From contig JAFQRC010000005.1 in assembly GCA_017410265.1 (NCBI GenBank), forward strand, positions 124,001-188,000: a stretch of DNA of 64,000 bases, in the 5' to 3' direction. Each line of letters begins with the position of its first letter. Position 1 is the stretch's first letter. Origin of the DNA: Ruminococcus sp. (GTDB lineage Bacteria > Bacillota > Clostridia > Oscillospirales > Acutalibacteraceae). The notes below the pieces were generated by a model that saw only the letters and a list, made by a program, of their open reading frames with translations, was not told where the DNA came from and made no database searches. Positions 44,565-54,231 of this stretch are shown piece by piece. Made by a program: the position numbers and the translations under genes.

Positions 44565-46634
44565 ATGTCTAATCTTGTTATAGTTGAGTCGCCTGCAAAG
44601 GCTAAGACTATTAAAAAATATCTCGGCAAGGACTTTGACGTTGTTGCGTCTATGGGTCATGTCAGGGATTTACCTTCTGCAAGACTCAGCGTAGATTTGA
44701 ATAATGATTTTGCGCCAAGATATGAAATCATAAAAGGTAAAGAGAAGCTTGTAGAAGAGCTTTTAGAGCTTTCTAAAAAGAGCGATAATGTTTATCTTGC
44801 GACTGACCCCGATAGAGAGGGTGAGGCTATTTCGTGGCATTTAGCTTATCTTCTTGGATTAGATCTGAATAAAACCAATCGAGTCGAATTCAATGAGATT
44901 ACTAAAAACGGAATTACAAACGGTATGTCTAACCCGCGTTCTATCAATATAGATCTGGTTAATGCTCAACAGGCAAGAAGAGTTTTAGACAGAATCGTCG
45001 GCTATAAACTTAGTCCGTTTGTATCCCAGAAAATTCACAGAGGTTTATCAGCAGGCAGAGTTCAGTCTGTAGCTGTGAGAATCGTTGTGGACAGAGAGCT
45101 TGAAATCAGAGCATTCAAGCCTGAAGAATACTGGAGTATCGATGCAAAGTTTGTAGCTAAGGGCTCAAGAAAATCTTTTGCGGCTGCTCTGTACGGTGAT
45201 GAGAACGGCAAAATCAAAATTTCAAACAGAGAAGAAGCTGACAAGATTATTTCTGATTTGGATGGTGCTGACTTTGTTATTACTAAAGTTAAGAATTCAA
45301 CCAGAAAGAAATCACCTGCTCCTCCATTTATCACATCAACTTTACAGCAGGAAGCATCCAGAAAACTAGGTTTTCAGTCAAGAAAGACTATGAAAATTGC
45401 GCAGGAGCTTTACGAAGGCGTTGAGATCGAGGGCATCGGCGCTATAGGTCTTATCACATATATGAGAACCGACTCGTTGAGAATTTCAAACGACGCAGTT
45501 ACTGAGGCGTCTAAATATATCAACGAAAACTTCGGTGAAAAGTATCTGCCATCTAAACCGAGATTTTTCAAATCCCGTTCGAATGCTCAGGATGGTCACG
45601 AAGCTATCAGACCTTCAACACCATCTTTAGCTCCGCTTTCTATCAAGGCGAGCTTATCAACTGACCAGTTTAAGCTCTACAAACTCATCTGGGAGCGTTT
45701 TATGGCATCACAGATGGCTGATTGTATTCAGAAAACTACTCAGGCTGATATCACAGCTAACGGCTATGTTTTCAAAGCATCTGGCTACAAGGTTGACTTT
45801 GACGGCTTTACTGCTCTTTATGTTGAGAGCAAAGACGAAGAGCAGGAGAAGGAAACACAGCTCCCGCCACTTGAAAACGGCACAAGTTGTAAGGTGAAGG
45901 AGCTTGCTCAGAATCAGCATTTCACACAGCCTCCATCAAGATTTACAGAGGCTTCTCTTATCAAGGCTATGGAAGAATACGGTATCGGAAGACCTTCAAC
46001 TTATGCCGCTACTATTTCTACTATCACAGGTAGAGAATATGTTAAGCGCGAGGGAAAAATGCTCGTACCGACTGAGCTTGGTGAGACTATGGCTCAGCTG
46101 ATGAAAGAGCGTTTTCCGAAAATTGTTAATGTTAAGTTTACTGCCCAGATGGAGCAGGATCTTGATACAGTAGAATCCGGTGATGTTGAGTGGGTGAAAC
46201 TGCTTGACCAGTTCTACACTGATTTCGAAAAGACTTTGAAGAAAGCTAAGACCGACATGGCTGGAGTTAAGCTTCAGCTCAAAGAAGACGAAACTGACAT
46301 CGTATGCGAAAAATGTGGCAGAAAGATGGTTGTTAAAGTCGGTCGTTACGGCAAGTTTATCGCTTGTCCAGGCTATCCTGAATGTAAAAATGTAAAAAAA
46401 TATGTTGAAGAGGCTGGCACTACCTGTCCTAAGTGCGGCGGTAATGTTATCATAAAACGTACTAAAAAGGGTAAGGCTTTCTATGGTTGCAGTAACTATC
46501 CTAGCTGTGATTTTGTGTCATGGTATGAACCTGTAGCTGAAAAATGTCCTCAGTGCGGAGATATCCTCTTTAAGAAGAAAGGTAAAAAAGCTACACTCTT
46601 CTGTCAGAGAGAAGGCTGTGGTTATAAGAAATAA
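44565..46634 (+). CDS. topA: DNA topoisomerase I
   Basis: Relaxes negative supercoils; 689 residues. The Toprim domain opens with VIVESPAKAKTIKKYLG and shows DPDREGEA; the active tyrosine is in LITYMRTDS. Three C-terminal four-cysteine zinc ribbons (CEKCGRKM, CPKCGGNV, CPQCGDIL and partners) occupy about the last 130 residues. The ATG at 44565 follows AGGAGG; an upstream start adding seven residues is rejected. The stop overlaps trmFO by 1 nt. Confidence 0.95.
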   Translation: MSNLVIVESPAKAKTIKKYLGKDFDVVASMGHVRDLPSARLSVDLNNDFAPRYEIIKGKEKLVEELLELSKKSDNVYLATDPDREGEAISWHLAYLLGLDLNKTNRVEFNEITKNGITNGMSNPRSINIDLVNAQQARRVLDRIVGYKLSPFVSQKIHRGLSAGRVQSVAVRIVVDRELEIRAFKPEEYWSIDAKFVAKGSRKSFAAALYGDENGKIKISNREEADKIISDLDGADFVITKVKNSTRKKSPAPPFITSTLQQEASRKLGFQSRKTMKIAQELYEGVEIEGIGAIGLITYMRTDSLRISNDAVTEASKYINENFGEKYLPSKPRFFKSRSNAQDGHEAIRPSTPSLAPLSIKASLSTDQFKLYKLIWERFMASQMADCIQKTTQADITANGYVFKASGYKVDFDGFTALYVESKDEEQEKETQLPPLENGTSCKVKELAQNQHFTQPPSRFTEASLIKAMEEYGIGRPSTYAATISTITGREYVKREGKMLVPTELGETMAQLMKERFPKIVNVKFTAQMEQDLDTVESGDVEWVKLLDQFYTDFEKTLKKAKTDMAGVKLQLKEDETDIVCEKCGRKMVVKVGRYGKFIACPGYPECKNVKKYVEEAGTTCPKCGGNVIIKRTKKGKAFYGCSNYPSCDFVSWYEPVAEKCPQCGDILFKKKGKKATLFCQREGCGYKK

Positions 46635-47956
46635 TGACTGTTAATGTCTATGGAGCAGGACTCGCAGGTTGTGAGGCTGCTTATCAACTTGCAAAACGCG
46701 GAGTTAAAGTCAGACTGTATGACATGAAACCGCATAAAAAATCTCCTGCGCATACAAGTGATAATCTGGCGGAGCTTGTGTGCTCTAATTCGCTTAAGGC
46801 AAAGCGTGTAGGCTCTGCTGCGGGATTACTCAAAGAGGAAATGAGACATCTTGGCTCACTGCTTGTCAGTTGTGCTGATAAGTGTGAAGTGCCTGCTGGT
46901 GGCGCTCTCGCTGTTGACAGAGATGTGTTTTCTAGTCTTGTAACTAACTCTATTAAGAATCATGAAAACATTGAATTCATTAGTGAAGAGGTGAGCTCTT
47001 TTTCTGATGATGAGATATCTGTCATAGCGACAGGACCTCTTACATCGGATTCTTTATCTTCTTTTATTGCTGAGAAGTTCGGTGAGCATTTGTCGTTTTT
47101 TGATGCGGCTGCACCTATTGTCAGTGCTGAAAGCGTTGATATGGAACACGCGTTTTTTGAGTCGAGATACGGTAAAGGCGACGGGGATGATTACCTCAAC
47201 TGTCCGATGAATAAAGAGGAGTATGAGATTTTCTACGAAGCTTTGGTCAATGCAGAGCGTGCTCCTGTACACGAGTTTGATGTGAGGGACCCTAAGGTTT
47301 ATGAAGGTTGTATGCCGATTGAGGTGCTTGCACAGCGTGGAGTTGATACCATCCGCTTTGGTCCGATGAAACCTGTTGGACTCAGAGATCCTAAAACAGG
47401 GCACAGACCCTGGGCTGTGCTTCAGCTCAGAAAAGAAACTAAAAGCGGTGAGATGTATAACCTCGTAGGTTTCCAGACTAACCTGAAATTTCCTGAACAA
47501 AAGCGAGTTTTCGGGCTGATTCCTGCGTTGAAAAATGCTGAATTTCACAGATACGGAGTTATGCACAGGAATACATTTATCAATTCTCCAAAGCTGTTAA
47601 ACGCTGACTTTTCTTTGAAAAGTAATAATAAGATTTTCTTTGCAGGTCAGATTACAGGTGTAGAGGGATATATGGAATCTGCGTCTTCCGGACTGATTGC
47701 CGGAATTAACGCGTATCGATTAGCGACAGAAAAAGAAACTGTTGTTTTGCCACAGTGTACTATGATTGGCTCTTTGTCGCGGTACATAAGTGATGAAAAT
47801 GTAGAAGATTTTCAGCCGATGGGTGCTAATTTCGGTGTATTACCGTCACTTGAAAACAGACCGAAGGATAAGGCACTAAGAGGCGAAATGTACGCTCAGC
47901 GTTCGCTTGATAGTTTGGATAAGTTTATTTTTGATAACAATATAAATGGGGTTTAA
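46634..47956 (+). CDS. trmFO: Folate-dependent tRNA m5U54 methyltransferase TrmFO
   Basis: Methylates U54 in the tRNA T loop using methylenetetrahydrofolate and FAD; 440 residues. The N-terminal FAD-binding GAGLAGCEAAYQLA is followed by LVCSNSLKA, a family marker holding a conserved cysteine, and the late GQITGVEGYMESA. Coupled to topA by TAATG, as in many Firmicutes. Confidence 0.95.
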   Translation: MTVNVYGAGLAGCEAAYQLAKRGVKVRLYDMKPHKKSPAHTSDNLAELVCSNSLKAKRVGSAAGLLKEEMRHLGSLLVSCADKCEVPAGGALAVDRDVFSSLVTNSIKNHENIEFISEEVSSFSDDEISVIATGPLTSDSLSSFIAEKFGEHLSFFDAAAPIVSAESVDMEHAFFESRYGKGDGDDYLNCPMNKEEYEIFYEALVNAERAPVHEFDVRDPKVYEGCMPIEVLAQRGVDTIRFGPMKPVGLRDPKTGHRPWAVLQLRKETKSGEMYNLVGFQTNLKFPEQKRVFGLIPALKNAEFHRYGVMHRNTFINSPKLLNADFSLKSNNKIFFAGQITGVEGYMESASSGLIAGINAYRLATEKETVVLPQCTMIGSLSRYISDENVEDFQPMGANFGVLPSLENRPKDKALRGEMYAQRSLDSLDKFIFDNNINGV

Positions 47957-47958
47957 CT

Positions 47959-48960
47959 ATGAATATTATTGTTGATGCGTTTGGTGGAGATAACGCACCT
48001 TTAGAGATAATCAAAGGTTCTGTTGATGCTAAAAATGAATATGGTGTTGATATCACTTTAGTCGGTAACGAAGAGGTAATCAAAAAGGTTGCAAAGGAAA
48101 ACGAGATTAATATAGATGGTATGAAAATTATTCACGCTGATTCTGTTATTTCACAGAACGAGGCAGGCACTGAAGTCGTCAAAAAAAAGAAGGACAGCTC
48201 AATGGCTGTCGGACTAAAGATGCTACACGATGGCGAGGGTGACGCTTTTGTTTCAGCAGGTAACAGCGGAGCTATATGTGTCGGTGCTACACTAATTGTA
48301 AAGAGAATCAAAGGCATCAAAAGACCTGGCTTTGCTCCTGTTATTCCTACACTTGAGGGTAGCATGATGCTCATTGACTGCGGCGCAAATGTTGAGTGTA
48401 AGCCTCAGATGCTCCAGCAGTTTGCTGTAATGGGTTCTATTTATATGGAAAAGGTTATGGGTATCAAAAACCCGAGAGTTGGTCTTGCTAATGTCGGCAC
48501 TGAACCACATAAGGGTGGCGAGCTCCAGCTCAAGACATACGAGCTTTTAGAAAATTCAAAGCTCAATTTTATCGGTAATATCGAAGGCAGAGATGTTCCT
48601 GTCGGTGGATGTGAGGTTTGTGTGTCTGACGGTTTTACTGGCAACCTTATACTGAAAACATATGAGGGTGTTGCAGGTGCTTTGATGGATAAAATCAAGG
48701 GAGTATTCAACAAAAACCTCAAAACCAAGCTTGCTGCAGCTATGGTTTATTCTGATTTAAAGGAAATGAAAAAGTCGATTGACTACAACGAGTTCGGTGG
48801 TGCGCCGATTATCGGTTGCGCGAAACCGGTATTCAAAGCTCATGGCAGTGCTAATGCTAAGACCTTTAAAAATGCAATCAGACTTACTAAAGAATATGTT
48901 GAGAATAATGTTGTAGAGGAGATATCCTCTGCACTCAAAGAATATAGCGAGGGAGAATAG
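47959..48960 (+). CDS. plsX: Phosphate acyltransferase PlsX
   Basis: Makes acyl-phosphate from acyl-ACP as the first step of phospholipid synthesis in Firmicutes; 333 residues. The opening VDAFGGDNAP and the mid-protein FVSAGNSGA match the family, as does the late NEFGGAPIIG. ATG 2 nt after trmFO. acpP, often found between plsX and rnc, is missing here; rnc begins 5 nt after this gene. Confidence 0.95.
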   Translation: MNIIVDAFGGDNAPLEIIKGSVDAKNEYGVDITLVGNEEVIKKVAKENEINIDGMKIIHADSVISQNEAGTEVVKKKKDSSMAVGLKMLHDGEGDAFVSAGNSGAICVGATLIVKRIKGIKRPGFAPVIPTLEGSMMLIDCGANVECKPQMLQQFAVMGSIYMEKVMGIKNPRVGLANVGTEPHKGGELQLKTYELLENSKLNFIGNIEGRDVPVGGCEVCVSDGFTGNLILKTYEGVAGALMDKIKGVFNKNLKTKLAAAMVYSDLKEMKKSIDYNEFGGAPIIGCAKPVFKAHGSANAKTFKNAIRLTKEYVENNVVEEISSALKEYSEGE

Positions 48961-48965
48961 TTTCG

Positions 48966-49640
48966 ATGGTTGAGCTTCAGGAAAAACTATCGTATCAATT
49001 TAATAACATTGAACTTTTGAAAGAAGCGCTTACTCATTCATCATTCGCTAATGAACAGCACAAAAAGCTCAAATGTAACGAAAGACTCGAGTTTTTAGGG
49101 GATGCAGTACTTTCAATCGTTGTTTCTGATTATATTTTTGCTAACTGTCCTAAGCTTCCTGAGGGTGAGTTGACAAAACTAAGAGCATCGCTTGTGTGTG
49201 AAAAAAGTTTACATAAATTCGCTAAAGAGCTTGAGTTGGGTAAACATTTGTTCCTAAGTCACGGCGAGAGAAGAGGTGGCGGTGCCAATCGTGCATCAAT
49301 TCTTTCTGATGCCTTTGAGGCTGTTATCGCGGCTATTTATCTTGACGGCGGTATAGAGCCTGCAAGAAAGCATATTTTGCGTTTTGTTGTACCTGAACTT
49401 GAGCACAGAAAGTCAATTTCTTTCAAGGATTATAAAACATCGCTTCAGGAAATTATTCAGAAAAATCCTGGCGAGAAGCTTGAATATATTCTGGTTTCTT
49501 CAACAGGTCCTGACCATGATAAACACTTTAAAGTTGAGGTTCATCTCAATAGTAATGTTATTGGTCGCGGTGGCGGTAAGAGCAAAAAAGAGGCTGAACA
49601 GCAGGCCGCAAGAGAAGCGTTGGAGTTGATGGGTTATTAA
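48966..49640 (+). CDS. rnc: Ribonuclease III
   Basis: Cleaves double-stranded RNA in rRNA processing and gene control; 224 residues. The catalytic signature ERLEFLGDAVL near 41-51 and DAFEAVIAAIYLD near 117 hold the metal-binding Glu and Asp. The C-terminal double-strand-RNA-binding domain is about 155-224 (GRGGGKSKKEAEQQAA). ATG start. Its TAA stop overlaps the proposed ATT start of the next gene. Confidence 0.95.
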   Translation: MVELQEKLSYQFNNIELLKEALTHSSFANEQHKKLKCNERLEFLGDAVLSIVVSDYIFANCPKLPEGELTKLRASLVCEKSLHKFAKELELGKHLFLSHGERRGGGANRASILSDAFEAVIAAIYLDGGIEPARKHILRFVVPELEHRKSISFKDYKTSLQEIIQKNPGEKLEYILVSSTGPDHDKHFKVEVHLNSNVIGRGGGKSKKEAEQQAAREALELMGY

Positions 49641-50637
49641 ACACTCAAATGTTGCTATTTTTGTACCGCATAACGGTTGCCCACATCAGTGCAGTTTCTG
49701 TAATCAGAAAAGTATAGTCGGACAGGCTTACCAGCCAACAGCAAAGGATGTTGTAGAGGCTATTGAAGTGGCGAGTAATTCTCTAAAAGAAAATAGTCTT
49801 AACGCTGAGATTGCATTTTTCGGTGGTAGTTTTACTGCGATTGATAGAGAATATATGGTTTCTCTGCTTGATGCTACAACGCCGTATATTGATAAATTTA
49901 AAGGTATCAGGATATCAACCAGACCAGACTGCATCGACGAAGAGGTACTGTCGCTTTTAAAGCAGTATAATGTCACATCTATTGAGCTTGGCGCACAGTC
50001 AATGGATGATGATGTACTTAAGGCTAATAACAGAGGGCACAGTGCGAAAGATGTTATCAACGCATCAAAACTAATTAAGAGTTACAGCTTTTCTTTAGGA
50101 CTACAGATGATGACAGGGCTTTATAAAAGTACTGTTAATAAAGATATATATACAGCACAGCAGTTTATTGCACTTAAACCTGATACTGTAAGGATTTATC
50201 CGACAGTTGTTATGCTTAATACAGAACTTGAAAGATTGTTCCAAGAAGGTATGTATATTCCGCTTGGTGTTGATGAATCGGTGGATTTGTGCGCACAGCT
50301 TCTCACTATGTTTGATAAAGCAGATATACCTGTCATCAGACTCGGACTTCATCACAGCGAAAGTCTTGAAAAAGACATGATTACAGGGGCTTATCATCCT
50401 GCATTCAGAGAGCTTTGTGAAAGTAAACTTATGCTATATAAAGCCTTGAAATTGCTGGAAAATAAGGACACACATTCTTTTTATGAGATTTCGGTTTCAC
50501 CGTCATGCGTGTCTAAAATGATAGGAAATAATAAAGGGAATATTAAACAACTCAATGAGTTGGGATATAAAATAAAGATAGTTCAGGATATAAATGTGCC
50601 TTTTATGGAGGTCTTTCTGAACAAGACAGAGGGGTAA
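49636..50637 (+). CDS. Radical SAM protein (Elp3-like), probable ATT start
   Basis: A 333-residue radical SAM enzyme of the type found between rnc and smc in Clostridia; the reaction is not established. The iron-sulfur motif CPHQCSFC (Cys15, Cys19, Cys22) lies upstream of the first in-frame ATG (49768), so the real start must be earlier. The frame opens after a stop at 49627-49629 and contains no ATG, GTG or TTG before the motif. ATT at 49636, read as IKHSNVAIFVP, matches the family-style opening, overlaps the rnc stop and lies 10 nt after GGAG. A sequencing error is the alternative. Confidence 0.82.
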   Translation: MKHSNVAIFVPHNGCPHQCSFCNQKSIVGQAYQPTAKDVVEAIEVASNSLKENSLNAEIAFFGGSFTAIDREYMVSLLDATTPYIDKFKGIRISTRPDCIDEEVLSLLKQYNVTSIELGAQSMDDDVLKANNRGHSAKDVINASKLIKSYSFSLGLQMMTGLYKSTVNKDIYTAQQFIALKPDTVRIYPTVVMLNTELERLFQEGMYIPLGVDESVDLCAQLLTMFDKADIPVIRLGLHHSESLEKDMITGAYHPAFRELCESKLMLYKALKLLENKDTHSFYEISVSPSCVSKMIGNNKGNIKQLNELGYKIKIVQDINVPFMEVFLNKTEG

Positions 50638-50640
50638 GAG

Positions 50641-53600
50641 ATGCTCTTAAAATCACTTGAGCTACAGGGTTTTAAAACCTTTCCTGATAAAACTAAATTA
50701 ACCTTTGACAGAGGTATTACTTCAGTAGTCGGACCTAATGGCTCGGGTAAAAGTAATATCAGTGACGCTATTCGCTGGGTGCTTGGTGAACAGGCGCCTA
50801 AGTCTCTGCGCTGTTCTAAAATGGAAGATGTTGTGTTCAACGGTACTGACACAAGAAAGCGTCAGGGCTATGCCGAAGTTACATTGACTATCGATAATAA
50901 AGACAGAGTTTTGCCTTTTAACGGTGATGAGGTAGCTGTCACCCGAAGATATTACAGAAGCGGTGAAAGTGAGTACCTTATCAACAAGGCTTCTGTCCGC
51001 TTAAAAGATATTCATGAGCTTTTTATGGATACAGGTCTTGGTAGAGATGGTTACTCGATGATAAGTCAGGGTAAAATTGACTCTATTGTTGCGTCAAAAA
51101 GTGAAGACAGAAGAGAGATTTTCGAAGAGGCTGCTGGTATTTCTCGTTACAGATACAGAAAGACTGAGGCTGAGAGAAAACTCGTACATACTGAGGATAA
51201 CCTTATAAGACTCAGAGATATCGTTACAGAACTTGAGGATAGAATCGGACCACTTGAAAGCCAGTCAAAGAAAGCTCAGTCTTTCCTTGAATACAGTGGG
51301 GAAAAGCGTGGACTGGAAATCGCGTTGTGGCTCGATACACTTGATAAATCTTCTTCGGTTTTGAAAGAACATGAGGATAAAATCGCTGTTTCTAAAAATC
51401 AGTATGAAGATGCTGAAAAGGAACTTGAGAAAATCGCCGAGGAAACTGAGAATATTTATTTACAGAACGGTAGTTTGCTCACAAAAATCGAGGAAATCCG
51501 TCAGGGTATAACCCAGAGTGAAGGCGAAATCAGCTTCCATAAATCAAGTGTTTCTGTTGCGGAAAACGATATTTTACATAACAATGCTAATATTGAGAGA
51601 ATAAAGGGTGAAATAGAAAAAGCTCAGAATTCTCATGTGGATATTCAACAGGAAGTTAAAAGAAAAGAGAATGAAATACTTTCGTTGAGTAATGAAATCA
51701 TTAATTCTCAAAAAGAGTACGATAAAACTGCTGATGAGTTAAATAATATAAATACTGATTCCAGCAGAAGCAGTGAACAGTTGCAGCAGTTATCAGCGCT
51801 CATTGCTTCGTTATCAGCAAAGTCTGCTGATGCCAGAGTCACTGATATGACCTGCGCTTCGACTATACTCGAGCTTGAGTCAAGAATTTCTGCACTTAAT
51901 GAAAGCGCAGAAAATAAGCGTGAACAGCTTTCTGTGTTAAAAGATATGCAGGCTGACTTCGATAAGAAAGTCAAAGATAACAATCAGAAGGTTGAGTCGT
52001 TGTCCAACAGTATCAAGGGTTTGGAGATTAAAATTGAGTCTCGTATTAAGAAGCGTGATGAGCTCAAGATTACTGCTGATAATCTTTCGCTTGATGCTCA
52101 GGAAAAATCCAGAAGAGCAAAGCTTTTAGAGGATCTATCGGCAAATTACGAGGGCTTTTACCATAGTGTAAAAGTGATTATGAAAGAAGCTAAGAAGGGT
52201 GCGGTATCCGGAATCTGCGGTCCTGTATCTCAGCTTATAAAAGTTCCATCACAGTATAATGTAGCTATGGAGGTAGCGCTCGGTAGTAAGATGCAGAACA
52301 TCGTTACACTTACTGATGAGGATGCTAAGCGTGCTATCAAAACACTCAAGCAGCTCGACGCAGGAAGAGCTACATTTTTACCTATAACTACAATTAAGGG
52401 CAGAGCTCTTGATGAAAAGGGTTTAGATGACTGTTATGGTTATATTGGTATCGCATCAGAACTTTGTTCTTGCGATAAGAAGTATGATAATATCAAGTCT
52501 TCACTGCTTGGTAAAATCGTTGTTGTTGAGGATTTAAACTGTGCCGCTACTATTGCTAAGAAGTACGGCTATAGATTTATGATCGTCACTTTAGATGGTC
52601 AGGTTATCAACGCAGGCGGTTCGTTTACCGGCGGCTCGATGAACAAAAAATCCGGTTTACTCTCCCGTGAAACAGAAATTCAATCTCTCAAAAAGAAAGC
52701 TCAGGAGCTTTTAGAAAAGGCTGAGAGTGCAAAGGCTGATTTCTTAAAGGCTCAGGAAGCTTTCGGTCAGTGTGAGGCTGAACTGCTAGGTATGAGAGCT
52801 GATTTATCACTGGCACAGCAGGAGCTTGTTAAGGTGCAGACAGAGTACACAGCTTGTACTAATGAGCTCAATAACCTTTCTGTTACAATCAATGAGATTG
52901 ATAGCGAGATTAGTGAATCTTCAGCAAAAATCGAAAGCCAGAAAGTAATGCAAGCACAGGCTAAGGTTGTTCTTGAAGAGTATACTACTCAGATTGAACA
53001 GACTGATTTACAGATTAGTTCACTTTCAGGTGATAAGGAATTACTATCTCAAAAACGCGAGGAGCTGTCTGCTCAATTACAGGACATCAGACTCAATATC
53101 GTTACAAAAGAAAAGGATATTGAAACACTGAAGGCTGAGATTGAGCTAGCTGAAGCTTCCGGCAGTAGTCAGGATTTGAGAATAAAAGAGCTTGAAGAGG
53201 AAATTGAAGTAATTATTGCTAATAATTCTAATTTAGAAAATAAAATACAAAATACACAAAACACAATCAACGCTCTCAGACAGAGAGTTGTTGAGGCTAA
53301 TACACTTATTGAGGCGACTAATGCACAGCGTGATGAACTCGAAAAGCGCTCTGTAGAGCTCAGACAGTTAGAGCGTGATAAAAACTCAGAGAGAGAGCTT
53401 GCGTCAAACGAGTATTCAAGACTCGAGGAACGTAAGGTTAATCTTCAGAAACAGTTTGATGATATCATCGCTAAACTTTGGGATGAGTATGAGCTCACCC
53501 GAAGTGAGGCTCAAAAACAGGCTGTTGAGATAGTAGACCTGAGCGTTGCTAAATCCCGCCTTGCTGAACTTAAGCAAAAGATCAAGAGCTTAGGCAATGT

Positions 53601-54216
53601 TAATGTTTCTGCTATAGAGGAGTACAAGGAAGTATCCGATAGATATGAGTTTATGAAAGCTCAGGTTACTGATGTAGAGAACTCTAAAAAGGAAATCGAG
53701 CGTCTTATCAACGATTTGACAAAGCAGATGAAGGAAGTTTTTGTTGTTTCGTTCGCTGAGATTAACAAAAACTTTACCGCTACATTCAAAGAGCTTTTCG
53801 GTGGCGGTACAGCATCACTCGAACTTTCCGATCCTGAAAACATACTTACAAGCGGCATTGACATCATTGTGCACCCACCTGGAAAAATTGTTGTGCATCT
53901 CGAAGCACTATCAGGTGGTGAGAAAGCACTTGTGGCTATCGCACTTTACTTTGCTATACTGAAAGTAAGACCTGCACCATTCTGTGTTATGGACGAGATT
54001 GAGGCTGCACTTGATGAAGTTAATGTTGATAGATTTGCTCAGTATTTACGTAATCTCACTGAAAGTACACAGTTCATTCTTATAACTCACAGAAGAGGTA
54101 CAATGGAAGAAGCTGATGTGCTGTATGGTGTTACTATGCAGGATGAGGGTATTTCTAAGCTGCTCGAGCTCAGAACTTCTGAAGTTGCGGCTAAACTAGG
54201 TCTTAAAGCTAACTGA
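50641..54216 (+). CDS. smc: Chromosome partition protein SMC
   Basis: A condensin ATPase of 1191 residues, usual length. Walker A GPNGSGKSN (31-39) is at the N-terminus; two long coiled coils (about 170-500 and 680-1020) flank the hinge (about 510-670, with GGSFTGGSMN near its end); the C-terminal head has LSGGEKALVA and Walker B FCVMDEIEAALDE. It works with ScpA and ScpB, not in the window. It starts 3 nt after the radical SAM gene; ftsY follows after 15 nt. Confidence 0.96.
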   Translation: MLLKSLELQGFKTFPDKTKLTFDRGITSVVGPNGSGKSNISDAIRWVLGEQAPKSLRCSKMEDVVFNGTDTRKRQGYAEVTLTIDNKDRVLPFNGDEVAVTRRYYRSGESEYLINKASVRLKDIHELFMDTGLGRDGYSMISQGKIDSIVASKSEDRREIFEEAAGISRYRYRKTEAERKLVHTEDNLIRLRDIVTELEDRIGPLESQSKKAQSFLEYSGEKRGLEIALWLDTLDKSSSVLKEHEDKIAVSKNQYEDAEKELEKIAEETENIYLQNGSLLTKIEEIRQGITQSEGEISFHKSSVSVAENDILHNNANIERIKGEIEKAQNSHVDIQQEVKRKENEILSLSNEIINSQKEYDKTADELNNINTDSSRSSEQLQQLSALIASLSAKSADARVTDMTCASTILELESRISALNESAENKREQLSVLKDMQADFDKKVKDNNQKVESLSNSIKGLEIKIESRIKKRDELKITADNLSLDAQEKSRRAKLLEDLSANYEGFYHSVKVIMKEAKKGAVSGICGPVSQLIKVPSQYNVAMEVALGSKMQNIVTLTDEDAKRAIKTLKQLDAGRATFLPITTIKGRALDEKGLDDCYGYIGIASELCSCDKKYDNIKSSLLGKIVVVEDLNCAATIAKKYGYRFMIVTLDGQVINAGGSFTGGSMNKKSGLLSRETEIQSLKKKAQELLEKAESAKADFLKAQEAFGQCEAELLGMRADLSLAQQELVKVQTEYTACTNELNNLSVTINEIDSEISESSAKIESQKVMQAQAKVVLEEYTTQIEQTDLQISSLSGDKELLSQKREELSAQLQDIRLNIVTKEKDIETLKAEIELAEASGSSQDLRIKELEEEIEVIIANNSNLENKIQNTQNTINALRQRVVEANTLIEATNAQRDELEKRSVELRQLERDKNSERELASNEYSRLEERKVNLQKQFDDIIAKLWDEYELTRSEAQKQAVEIVDLSVAKSRLAELKQKIKSLGNVNVSAIEEYKEVSDRYEFMKAQVTDVENSKKEIERLINDLTKQMKEVFVVSFAEINKNFTATFKELFGGGTASLELSDPENILTSGIDIIVHPPGKIVVHLEALSGGEKALVAIALYFAILKVRPAPFCVMDEIEAALDEVNVDRFAQYLRNLTESTQFILITHRRGTMEEADVLYGVTMQDEGISKLLELRTSEVAAKLGLKAN

Positions 54217-54231
54217 AACTAAGGAGATATT

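Noticed and set aside
47054..47566. 170-codon open frame on the minus strand opposite trmFO
   Set aside because: It lies wholly inside a well-recognised gene, has no ribosome binding site and resembles no protein family; an antisense shadow.
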